Made by a program: the position numbers and the translations under genes. Positions 20,609 to 27,554 of a stretch of DNA of 27,554 nucleotides are shown in pieces (positions within the stretch are counted from its first letter, which is position 1; each line of letters begins with the position of its first letter). Under the pieces are notes generated by a model. That model did no database searches. It saw only the letters and a list, made by a program, of their open reading frames with translations, and had not been told where the DNA came from. This stretch comes from an uncultured Emergencia sp. (GTDB taxonomy: Bacteria; Bacillota; Clostridia; Peptostreptococcales; Anaerovoracaceae), in assembly GCA_937997955.1 (NCBI GenBank), contig CALLDR010000186.1, positions 1 through 27,554 on the forward strand, given 5' to 3'.

Positions 20609-23350
20609 ATGGAGAAGAACTTAGCAAAAACTTATAATCCAAAGGATTTTGAAGACCGCATCTATGAGATGTGGGAAGAGAAAGGCGCGTTCCGCGCTGA
20701 GGTGAGGGAAGACAAGAAGCCTTTCACCATCGTCATGCCGCCGCCGAATATTACAGGCCAGCTGCATATGGGACATGCGCTGGACCAGACCCTGCAGGAC
20801 GTTTTAACAAGATGGAAGAGAATGCAGGGATACAGCGCCCTTTGGCTGCCGGGCTCTGATCACGCCAGCATCGCTACGGAAGTTAAGGTGGTGAACAAGA
20901 TCAGAGAGGAAGAAGGCAAGGAAAAGGAAGATCTGGGAAGAGAGGAATTCCTGAAGAGAGCCTGGGCCTGGAAGGAAGAATACGGCGGCAGAATCACCCG
21001 CCAGTGCCGTAAGCTGGGCGATTCCTGCGACTGGAGCAGAGAGCGGTTCACCATGGACGAAGGCTGCAACAAAGCCGTAAGACACTTCTTCGTACAGCTC
21101 TATAAGAAGGGGCTGATCTACAGAGGAAACCGCCTGATCAACTGGTGTCCGCAGTGCGGAACATCGCTGTCCGACGCGGAAGTAGAACACGAAGACAAGA
21201 ACGGCATGTACTGGTATTTCAGATATCCTGCCGCTGAAGAGGGCGGAAGGGAAATGATCGTCGCCACATCCAGACCGGAAACCATGTTCGGAGATGTGGC
21301 TATCGCGGTACATCCAAGCGATGAGAGATATAAGGATATGGTAGGCAAGAAGGTGATCCTGCCGCTGGTAGGAAGAGAGATCCCAGTCATCGCTGACCCG
21401 TATCCAGATCCGGAAAAGGGAACCGGCGCGGTAAAGATCACACCGGCCCACGACCCTAACGACTTTGAGGTAGGACAGAGGGCAGGTCTGGAAACCCTTT
21501 CCTGCATCAACCTGGACGCTACGATGAACAGCCTGGCCGGAAAGTATGAGGGCATGGACCGTTATGAGTGCCGGAAAGCCTGGGTCAAGGATCTGGACGA
21601 AGGAGGCTATCTGGTAAAGACGGAAGAAAAGGTCATTCCGGTCGGCGAATGCTACAGATGCCACACGGTTATCGAGCCGATGCTGTCCGATCAGTGGTTT
21701 GTCAAAATGGAAGAGCTGGCCAAGCCGGCCATCGAGGCGGCCAAATCCGGCAAGCTGCAGCACGTGCCTGAGAGATTTGAGAAGACTTATCTTCACTGGC
21801 TGGAGGAGATCAGAGACTGGTGTATCTCCCGTCAGCTGTGGTGGGGACACCGCATTCCAGCCTGGTACTGCCAGGACTGCGGTGAGCTGATCGTATCCGA
21901 AGAGGATCCGGCAAAGTGCTCAAAGTGCGGCTCTTCCAACCTAAAGCAGGATGAAGACGTGCTCGATACCTGGTTCTCCTCCGCGCTGTGGCCTTTCTCT
22001 ACTTTAGGCTGGCCGGACAAGACGGAAGATCTGGAATACTTCTATCCGACAGACGTGCTGGTAACAGGCTATGACATCATCTTCTTCTGGGTTGTCAGAA
22101 TGGTGTTCTCCGGCTGTGAAGCCATGGATCTGCCGCCGTTCCACCACGTATATGTACACGGTCTGGTGAGAGACGCCGAAGGCCGCAAGATGAGCAAATC
22201 CCTCGGAAACGGCATCGATCCTCTGGAGGTCATCGATCAGTACGGCGCCGACGCGCTGCGGTTTATGCTGACCACAGGCATTACGCCGGGCAACGACATG
22301 CGCTTCAAGACGGATAAGCTGGAATCGGCCAGAAACTTTGCCAATAAACTGTGGAACGCGTCCCGGTTCGTCATCATGAACCTGCAGGACGAGGACGGCA
22401 GCTTCAAAGAGCTGGCCAAGTGCTGTGACGACTGCTGCGGCATGGCCTGCGGAGATACCACGGATTTCAGCAGCATCGCGCTGAGAGACGAGGACAAGTG
22501 GATCATCAGCAGAGTTAACGACGCGGTAGAGTATGTGACCAGCGCCCTGGAGAAATACGACCTGGCGCTGGCTGGCCAGAGAGTCTACGAGCTGATCTGG
22601 AACGAATACTGCGACTGGTATATCGAGCTGGTCAAGAAGAGACTGTGGGGAGACGATGAAGAGGACAAGAAGGTGGTCAGATTTGTCTTGGTCATGGTCC
22701 TGAAGAACATGCTGGAGATGCTGCATCCGTTCATGCCGTTTATCACGGAGGAGATCTGGTCCTTCCTGCCTCACTCCGACTGCGAGAGAGAAGAAAATCC
22801 TGATTGCTTCCTGATCAAAGCCAAGTGGCCGGAAGCGGACGAGAAGAGAAGCTTCCCGGCAGAGGAAGAGAGACTGGAACTGGCTATGGACGCCATCCGC
22901 GCCATCAGAAATATCCGCGCCGAGGCGGAGGCCGCGCCGAGCAAGAAGCTGACCGCCGTCATTCTGGCCCAGGGAGAAAAGCTGGAGGTCATGAAGGCAG
23001 GCGAGAGATATATCAAGGATCTGGCCAATATTACAGAAATCCACTTTGTTGAAGAGAAACAGGACGTTCCGGAAGAGGTCATGTCGGCAGTGATCGACGG
23101 CGTGGAGATCTTCATTCCGCTGGACGATCTGGTAGACTTCAACGCGGAGTTTGACCGCCTGACCAAGGAGAAGAAAAAGCTGGAAGGCGAAGTCAAGCGC
23201 GTCGTTGGAAAGCTGTCCAACGAAGGCTTCCTGGCTAAAGCGCCGGAAAAGGTGGTCAACGAAGAAAAGGAAAAAAAGGAAAAGTATGAGGATATGCTGG
23301 CCAAGGTCGAGGCGAGACTGGCCATGGTAGCCAAAAAGATAGAGAAATAA
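20609..23350 (+). CDS. valS: valyl-tRNA synthetase (913 aa)
   Basis: Charges tRNA-Val and edits mischarged threonine. It is a class Ia synthetase with HIGH-type HMGH (53-56, in PPPNITGQLHMGH), the editing domain (TSRPETMFGDVAIAVHP, ITPAHDPNDFEVG), KMSKS (GRKMSKSLGN), a zinc-binding-like CQDCGELI...CSKCGSS insert, the anticodon-binding domain, and the C-terminal coiled coil (LTKEKKKLEGEVKRVVGKL...). I start at ATG 20609 with GGAAG 8 nt upstream. The frame is open to an ATG at 20543, but that would translate DNA just after the T-box terminator. The following five genes are very closely spaced. Confidence 0.97.
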   Translation: MEKNLAKTYNPKDFEDRIYEMWEEKGAFRAEVREDKKPFTIVMPPPNITGQLHMGHALDQTLQDVLTRWKRMQGYSALWLPGSDHASIATEVKVVNKIREEEGKEKEDLGREEFLKRAWAWKEEYGGRITRQCRKLGDSCDWSRERFTMDEGCNKAVRHFFVQLYKKGLIYRGNRLINWCPQCGTSLSDAEVEHEDKNGMYWYFRYPAAEEGGREMIVATSRPETMFGDVAIAVHPSDERYKDMVGKKVILPLVGREIPVIADPYPDPEKGTGAVKITPAHDPNDFEVGQRAGLETLSCINLDATMNSLAGKYEGMDRYECRKAWVKDLDEGGYLVKTEEKVIPVGECYRCHTVIEPMLSDQWFVKMEELAKPAIEAAKSGKLQHVPERFEKTYLHWLEEIRDWCISRQLWWGHRIPAWYCQDCGELIVSEEDPAKCSKCGSSNLKQDEDVLDTWFSSALWPFSTLGWPDKTEDLEYFYPTDVLVTGYDIIFFWVVRMVFSGCEAMDLPPFHHVYVHGLVRDAEGRKMSKSLGNGIDPLEVIDQYGADALRFMLTTGITPGNDMRFKTDKLESARNFANKLWNASRFVIMNLQDEDGSFKELAKCCDDCCGMACGDTTDFSSIALRDEDKWIISRVNDAVEYVTSALEKYDLALAGQRVYELIWNEYCDWYIELVKKRLWGDDEEDKKVVRFVLVMVLKNMLEMLHPFMPFITEEIWSFLPHSDCEREENPDCFLIKAKWPEADEKRSFPAEEERLELAMDAIRAIRNIRAEAEAAPSKKLTAVILAQGEKLEVMKAGERYIKDLANITEIHFVEEKQDVPEEVMSAVIDGVEIFIPLDDLVDFNAEFDRLTKEKKKLEGEVKRVVGKLSNEGFLAKAPEKVVNEEKEKKEKYEDMLAKVEARLAMVAKKIEK

Positions 23351-23365
23351 AGGTAGATAAATCAT

Positions 23366-24646
23366 ATGGACGCAATCAGCAAAATTCATGAATTTTTACG
23401 ATTCGGCAGCGTGCTGGGCCTGGAACGGATGAACGTCCTTCTGGAAAAGCTGGGAAATCCCCATCGGGATCTGGCGGTCATTCACGTGGCCGGCACCAAC
23501 GGAAAAGGTTCGATTTGCAGATATGTGTACGAAGTGTTGCAGGCCGGGGGATATCAAACCGGCCTGTACACTTCTCCCTATCTGGAAGTGTTCAACGAGC
23601 GCATCGAGTTTGACGGCAGCTATATCACCGACCAGGAGCTGGAGCTCTATACGGCGAAGGTTCTGGAGAAGGCGCGGGAGATGGTGGAAGAGGGCCTGGA
23701 ATCTCCTACGGAGTTTGAGGTGGTGACAGCCATCGCTTTCCTGTATTTCAGGGAGAAGCAGGCCGACTACGTGGTGCTGGAGGTGGGTCTCGGCGGCCGT
23801 GGCGATTCTACCAACGTGGTGGAACAGCCCCTGTGCAGCATTATCGCCTCCATTTCTCTGGACCATACAGACCGGCTCGGGGACACCATCGCTGCCATCG
23901 CCGGTGAAAAGGCGGGCATCATCAAAGCCGGCTGTCCGGTGGTCACAGGCACCGACGAGGCTGACGCCATGGCGGTGTTCCGATCAAAGGCGAGGGAGCT
24001 GGGCTGCGATCTGTACGACAGCCGCAAGATGCCCTATGAAATCGTAAGGGAAACGGACTGCGGCTGTGTGTTCCGCGCCAGTGTCATGGGAAAAGACTAT
24101 GAGCTGGAAATCTCTATGGCAGGCGAACATCAGGTGCGCAACGCCATGGAAGCCCTGACGGCCGTGGCGCTGCTGAACAGAGACGGAAAGATCCAGGTCA
24201 GCGGCGATGCCCTTTGCCGCGGTTTCAAAAATGCGAAACAGATCGGGCGTTTTGAAATACTCCGGCGGAACCCCTTTGTTGTCATAGACGGGGCGCACAA
24301 CCCGGACGGATCAAAAGCGCTCCGGCAGGCCGTGTCGTCCCGCTTCGCGGGCAGGCGCATCCTCATGGTGGCAGGCATCCTGGCAGACAAAGAGGTTTCG
24401 GAGGTACTGGACAATTTCCTTGAGATCACCGGGGACTTTATCGCGACGGAGCCGGACAACCCGAGGAAGCTGGCGGCGGGGGACCTGGCCGCGCTGATCG
24501 CGGAAAAGGGCGGCAGATGTCAGGCGTTTGCGGACCCGGCGGAAGCGGTAAGTCAGGCCAAGCTGAGGTACGGGGACTACGACGTGGTACTCTTTGCCGG
24601 TTCGTTATATCTGATCGGAGCCATCAGGGGGTTGCTGCATGAGTAA
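23366..24646 (+). CDS. folC: bifunctional folylpolyglutamate / dihydrofolate synthase (426 aa)
   Basis: Adds glutamate to dihydropteroate and folates. A Mur-ligase-fold enzyme with P-loop GTNGKGS (43-49), Omega-loop and FNERI block (SPYLEVFNERIEFDG), LEVGLGGRGDSTNV, SLDHTDRLGDTIAAIAGEKAGI, and the C-terminal GAHNPDGSKALRQAV. The length is normal. It is separated by 15 bp from valS and about 4.4 kb from the main folate operon, a common arrangement in clostridia. It overlaps the lipid kinase gene by 8 bp. Confidence 0.95.
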   Translation: MDAISKIHEFLRFGSVLGLERMNVLLEKLGNPHRDLAVIHVAGTNGKGSICRYVYEVLQAGGYQTGLYTSPYLEVFNERIEFDGSYITDQELELYTAKVLEKAREMVEEGLESPTEFEVVTAIAFLYFREKQADYVVLEVGLGGRGDSTNVVEQPLCSIIASISLDHTDRLGDTIAAIAGEKAGIIKAGCPVVTGTDEADAMAVFRSKARELGCDLYDSRKMPYEIVRETDCGCVFRASVMGKDYELEISMAGEHQVRNAMEALTAVALLNRDGKIQVSGDALCRGFKNAKQIGRFEILRRNPFVVIDGAHNPDGSKALRQAVSSRFAGRRILMVAGILADKEVSEVLDNFLEITGDFIATEPDNPRKLAAGDLAALIAEKGGRCQAFADPAEAVSQAKLRYGDYDVVLFAGSLYLIGAIRGLLHE

Positions 24647-25562
24647 AGTGAAGAAGGTTATCCTGTTCTATAATCCAAATTCCGGAAGCGGGATGTTCAA
24701 GAATAATCTGGACTACATCATCGGAAGATATCAGAAGGAAGGCTGCCTGGTGGTGCCTATCCGCGCGGCCCACGGCCACGTTATCTTTGACTATCTGGCG
24801 GAGCTGGACCAGGAGACGTACCGTGAGGAGTATCGTCAGATCATCGCGGCCGGCGGCGACGGAACGATCAATGTCTGCGTCAACGCCATGATCAGAAATC
24901 ATGTCGATCTGCCGCTGGCGATCCTGCCGGCCGGCACAGCCAACGACTTCGCCTACTATTTCAATATTCCGGGTGAAATCGATCAGATGCTGGATATCGC
25001 GCTGGGGAACAACTACACCTATGCCGATGTGGGGCAGGTCAACGACCGGTATTTTATCAATGTGGCTGCCATCGGACAGGTGGTAGATGTGAGCCAGAAG
25101 ACGGACCCGACGCTGAAGAACACCATCGGCGTATTGGCGTATTACCTGAAAGGGCTGTCTGAGGTGCCGAATCTGAAGCCGATCAGGGTCACGCTGACCA
25201 CGCCGGAGAAGGTCTACCGGGAAAAGATGTATTTTATGGTCGTCATGAACGGCAAGTCGGCGGGGGGATTCAAGAAGATATCGCCGGATTCGGAGATCAA
25301 CGACGGACTGCTGGACGTGATGCTGTTCCGCAGCATGTCACTGCTGGAAATGCCCGGGGTTTTCATGAAGATTCTGCAGGGAAGCCACTCATCCAGCAAG
25401 AAGGTGCTGCATTTTCAGACCAGCCAGCTGACCATCGAAACAGATGTGGATCTGCCTACGGATATCGACGGTGAGCACGGGGAGAAATTCCCGCTGGTGT
25501 TCAGCGTGCTGCACAACAGGCTGAAAATCTATACTTTGGAAGACAACATGGGGGAGGAGTAA
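24639..25562 (+). CDS. diacylglycerol kinase / YegS-family lipid kinase (307 aa)
   Basis: A soluble lipid kinase with the catalytic GGDGT (72-76, in IIAAGGDGTINVCVNAM), ILPAGTANDFAYYFNIP, and YNPNSGSG at the N-terminus. The C-terminal beta-sandwich domain contains MNGKSAGGFKKISPDSEINDGLLDVMLFR. It phosphorylates diacylglycerol or a similar lipid for phospholipid recycling; the exact substrate (DgkB against YegS type) is not certain. It overlaps folC by 8 bp and lies 1 bp before a GNAT gene. Confidence 0.92.
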   Translation: MSKVKKVILFYNPNSGSGMFKNNLDYIIGRYQKEGCLVVPIRAAHGHVIFDYLAELDQETYREEYRQIIAAGGDGTINVCVNAMIRNHVDLPLAILPAGTANDFAYYFNIPGEIDQMLDIALGNNYTYADVGQVNDRYFINVAAIGQVVDVSQKTDPTLKNTIGVLAYYLKGLSEVPNLKPIRVTLTTPEKVYREKMYFMVVMNGKSAGGFKKISPDSEINDGLLDVMLFRSMSLLEMPGVFMKILQGSHSSSKKVLHFQTSQLTIETDVDLPTDIDGEHGEKFPLVFSVLHNRLKIYTLEDNMGEE

Positions 25563-25563
25563 C

Positions 25564-26010
25564 ATGCTTCGTTTGATTTTGAGAGAGACAGAGGAATACG
25601 AGAAGCTGGTGCAGTTTTTCGTGAAGAATGAGCTGGAATTCGACGGCGATGAAGAGGTGGACACGGATATCGTCAAGTGTTTTGAAGTGGTTCACGGCAG
25701 TGAAGAGGCGCTGGTCGGAGCCGTGGTCCTTGCCAAAAGGGAGGGCCGCTACATCATCGACGGCATCGCGGTGGATCCGATTTATCGAAAGATGAAGGTG
25801 GGAAACGTATTGCTGAAGAAGGCTGTGGACGAGGTGAAGGCCCTGGGCGGAGACGCTTTGTTCCTGGTGGCGAGAGCGCCCGGCTTCTTCAGGGCCAACG
25901 GTTTTACGGCCATAGACCCTGACGGCGCGCCGAATTTCTTCGAGTGCAAATACTGTGACCAGTATCAGGTCAGCTGTCATCCTGAGGTCATGAAACTGGA
26001 GATCAAATAA
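25564..26010 (+). CDS. GNAT acetyltransferase (148 aa)
   Basis: A GNAT domain with strand 4 and the acetyl-CoA loop in YIIDGIAVDPIYRKMKVGNVLLKKAVDEVKALG. Here the R/Q-x-x-G-x-G/A motif reads RKMKVGNV, so its first part is not canonical. A FFRANGFTAID segment near the C-terminus is typical. ATG follows GGGGAGGAG. The last residues (FFECKYCDQYQVSCHPEVMKLEIK) resemble the C-terminus of small N-acetyltransferases in clostridial operons. The substrate is unknown. The stop overlaps the next start by 1 bp. Confidence 0.85.
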   Translation: MLRLILRETEEYEKLVQFFVKNELEFDGDEEVDTDIVKCFEVVHGSEEALVGAVVLAKREGRYIIDGIAVDPIYRKMKVGNVLLKKAVDEVKALGGDALFLVARAPGFFRANGFTAIDPDGAPNFFECKYCDQYQVSCHPEVMKLEIK

Positions 26011-26780
26011 TGGATCGGGTTTATGATTACGACCGGATTTTGCAGGGTATCCTGGACGTGGGGGAGGAGATGGTCTGCTGCGGCGCTGAGGTCAGCAGGG
26101 TGGAGGACAGCATCTACCGCATGTGCGAAAGCTATGGCGCGGATCGGATCAACGTATTTATCATCACGTCCAATATTCAGGTGACCATGGAGGCGCCGGA
26201 CGGCAGGATCCTGACCCATATCAGGAGACTGGTCCGCTATGACGCCAACTTTGACCGGCTGGACTATCTCAACGATCTGAGCCGGTATGTCTGCCGGGCG
26301 CATCCGGACGCTGATGAACTGGGGCGGCGGCTGCAGCTGGTGCTGGACCGTCCTCAGCAGCCGAAAATCGTCAATTTCCTGGGTTCCATCATGGGGGCAT
26401 CCGGGTTCACGGTATTCTTCGGAGGTACATATCTGGACTGTCTGAGCGCGGCCATCGTAGCTGTTCTCATCGTCCTGCTGCAGATGTTTCTCGCAGGGAG
26501 GGAGAAGAACCAGATCGTATATCACTTCGTCATCTCCGTGGCGGCAGGAGTGGCCGCTCTGCTTTTGGTTCAGCTGGGACTGGGAGACAATTCTGACAAG
26601 ATCATGATCGGCGGCATCATGCTGCTGATACCGGGCATCGCCATGACCAACGCGGTCCGCGATATGCTGATCGGTGACATCGCGTCGGGTATGCTGCGGC
26701 TGGTCAATTCTCTGCTCATGGCGGCTGCCATCGCGTGCGGCTTCGCCTTTTCTATCATCGTGCTGGGAGGTGTCTTATGA
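26010..26780 (+). CDS. threonine/serine exporter family, ThrE N-terminal subunit (256 aa)
   Basis: Residues 1-115 form the cytoplasmic DUF1212-type domain (ILDVGEEMVCCGAEVSRVEDSIYRMCESYGADRINVFI), followed by about five membrane helices (IVNFLGSIMGASGFTVFFGGTYLDCLSAAIVAVLIV, then KIMIGGIMLLIPGIAMTNAVRDMLIGDIASGM). In Corynebacterium ThrE these parts and the next gene's domain form one protein that exports Thr and Ser; here they are split into two genes. The stop overlaps the partner start (ATGA). Export of amino acids or a related small molecule is inferred from the family. Confidence 0.9.
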   Translation: MDRVYDYDRILQGILDVGEEMVCCGAEVSRVEDSIYRMCESYGADRINVFIITSNIQVTMEAPDGRILTHIRRLVRYDANFDRLDYLNDLSRYVCRAHPDADELGRRLQLVLDRPQQPKIVNFLGSIMGASGFTVFFGGTYLDCLSAAIVAVLIVLLQMFLAGREKNQIVYHFVISVAAGVAALLLVQLGLGDNSDKIMIGGIMLLIPGIAMTNAVRDMLIGDIASGMLRLVNSLLMAAAIACGFAFSIIVLGGVL

Positions 26781-27214
26781 TCGTACAGCTTATCGCGGCT
26801 TTTATCGGTTCTATCGGATTTGCCCTGATGCTGAAGATCCGGGGCAAGCAGATCTTCTATGCCGGCTTAGGCGGCCTGGTCACGTGGGGCATCTATCTGA
26901 TTGCTTTTCATGAACTGGGCAGCGACTTTCAGAGCAACCTGATCGCTTCTGTCTTTGTGGCGGTCTATGCGGAGGTTATGGCCAGGGTCAATAAGGCGCC
27001 TGCCACCATCTTTCTGACGGCGGCCGCGGTGCCGCTGATCCCCGGCGGGAAGCTGTATTATACCATGTACGGCCTGGTCAGCAAAGATGAGCAGCTGTTT
27101 GTGGACAGCGGCACCTCCTGCCTGATGATCGCTCTGGCGATCTCCCTGGGGTTCGTGGTAGTGGCGGTGCTGAACAATTATCTGAACCGATTCCTGGCGG
27201 GACGGAAGAAGTGA
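26777..27214 (+). CDS. threonine/serine exporter family, C-terminal subunit (145 aa)
   Basis: A four-helix membrane protein of the ThrE_2 (DUF3815) type: QLIAAFIGSIGFALMLKIRGKQIFYAGLGGLVTW, VAVYAEVMARVNKAPATIFLTAAAVPLIPGGKLYYTMYGLV and a C-terminal helix ending NNYLNRFLAGRKK. I start at ATG 26777, which overlaps the stop of the partner and follows GGGAGGTG; a longer frame runs upstream but without a ribosome binding site. It is the last gene of the valS operon, 27 bp before a large hairpin. Confidence 0.9.
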   Translation: MIVQLIAAFIGSIGFALMLKIRGKQIFYAGLGGLVTWGIYLIAFHELGSDFQSNLIASVFVAVYAEVMARVNKAPATIFLTAAAVPLIPGGKLYYTMYGLVSKDEQLFVDSGTSCLMIALAISLGFVVVAVLNNYLNRFLAGRKK

Positions 27215-27241
27215 ATGAATGTAATGCGGGCTATATCAAAG

Positions 27242-27287
27242 GGAGCTGCCGCCCTAACGGTGATTTTTCCGTTAGGGCGGCAGCTCC
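27242..27287 (+). terminator. 19-bp perfect hairpin after the exporter genes
   Basis: GGAGCTGCCGCCCTAACGG (27242-27260) pairs exactly with 27269-27287 around TGATTTTT. No T-run follows on the plus strand (TTGCTGTC), and on the minus strand the stem is followed by CTTTG. It probably separates the convergent transcripts, but it is not a textbook terminator. Confidence 0.6.
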
Positions 27288-27363
27288 TTGCTGTCAGAAT
27301 ACGGGGTCATTTTCAACGGACGCTCCAAGTGAGACTGAGACATCCTGAAAGGCTGACCGTCTA

Positions 27364-27554
27364 TTAAAGTGCGGCGACTGCTTCTGGGCTGAGGCCTGTA
27401 ATGTCCGAAATCTGGGAGTCGCTCATACCGGCGGCTTTCAGCTTCAGGGCGATCTCTTCCTTGGCCTGTATGCTGCCTTCTTTTAGCCCAGCGTCGTGTC
27501 CCTCTTTCAGGCCGCATTCTCTGGCAAATGCTTCCCGATTTTCCATCTCTTCTG
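27364..27554 (-). CDS. C-terminal tail of an Rpn/PD-(D/E)XK nuclease-transposase family protein (partial)
   Basis: The minus-strand frame enters from beyond the window end and stops at 27366-27364. The visible ~62 residues have the repeated ARECGLKEGHDAGLKEGSIQ pattern, then AKEEIALKLKAAGMSDSQIS and DITGLSPEAVAAL. This is the usual tail of Rpn recombination-promoting nuclease/putative transposase proteins: a Glu/Gly/Lys helical repeat followed by a helix-turn-helix-like end. The catalytic part is outside the window, so I cannot say if it is intact. The Met at 27546 is probably internal, since the frame is open upstream of it. Confidence 0.75.
   Translation of the reverse strand, partial: EEMENREAFARECGLKEGHDAGLKEGSIQAKEEIALKLKAAGMSDSQISDITGLSPEAVAAL

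Noticed and set aside
22004..23389. 461-aa open frame antisense to valS, and similar long antisense frames over folP (16806-18017) and the MATE gene (14398-15234)
   Set aside because: They are mirror frames of G+C-rich coding DNA, without ribosome binding sites or recognisable domains, opposite strongly supported genes.
1..27554. CRISPR arrays, tRNA or rRNA genes
   Set aside because: I saw no regularly spaced 25-40 bp repeats and no tRNA- or rRNA-like sequence. The only tRNA-related element is the T-box leader.

Overview
The window looks like a chromosomal segment of a low-G+C-phylum (Bacillota), strictly anaerobic, Clostridia-type bacterium. The reasons are a T-box-controlled valS, an AgrC/AgrA-like LytTR two-component system, a lactococcin-972-type transporter pair, a clostridial folE-HD-folP-folBK cluster, strong AGGAGG ribosome binding sites, and TTG and GTG starts. 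I cannot name the species from this sequence alone. The core genes look moderately G+C rich by eye, and the segment from about 3.2 to 9.8 kb looks clearly A+T richer.

Layout. (1) 1-985: a 59-aa basic ORF closed by a perfect 15-bp hairpin, then about 600 bp of non-coding DNA with degenerate repeats and two GTTTTC-N4-GAAAAC palindromes. (2) 986-9763: the accessory locus. A LytTR response regulator and a six-helix GHKL kinase are followed by two cassettes. Each cassette starts with the same 471-bp segment (kinase 3' end, a 21-bp-period LytTR-type direct repeat, a promoter and a leader hairpin). Each then has a 20-aa amphipathic peptide gene (MPGNVDL...EWLKKLLGGH) and a gene for a secreted protein. 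Cassette 1 carries a 218-aa secreted/membrane protein and two very small membrane proteins. Cassette 2 carries a 137-aa exported protein, then a DUF1430-type membrane protein and an ABC ATPase of the lactococcin-972 export type, then two unrecognised membrane proteins. The second 471-bp copy is fused in frame to the remains of a PAS-domain regulator. (3) 9870-11131: an MFS transporter with its own promoter. (4) 11156-13571, minus strand: ilvE followed 1 bp later by a DUF815 ATPase. (5) 13635-16033: a MATE transporter behind an ~85-bp tandem leader duplication, coupled to a cytidylate-kinase-like protein. (6) 16065-19344: folate operon folE, HD hydrolase, folP, folBK fusion, ElaA-type acetyltransferase. 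(7) 19361-20133: a MntA/HepT toxin-antitoxin pair sitting between the acetyltransferase gene and a second, divergent copy of that gene's last 69 bp. (8) 20164-27214: T-box leader, valS, folC, a diacylglycerol-kinase-family gene, a GNAT and a split threonine/serine exporter, all closely packed. (9) 27364-27554, minus strand: the C-terminal tail of an Rpn-type nuclease/transposase running off the window.

The most interesting unit is 986-9763. I read it as a modular peptide/bacteriocin locus: an AgrA-like regulator probably acts at paired 21-bp-spaced sites in front of two paralogous 20-aa peptides, each leading an operon of secreted effector and putative immunity or export genes. The 471-bp identity, repeated at an offset of exactly 2,100 bp, suggests recent gain or exchange of a cassette that leaves the kinase gene intact. 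The function of the peptides (signal, phenol-soluble-modulin-like effector or leaderless bacteriocin) cannot be settled from sequence alone.
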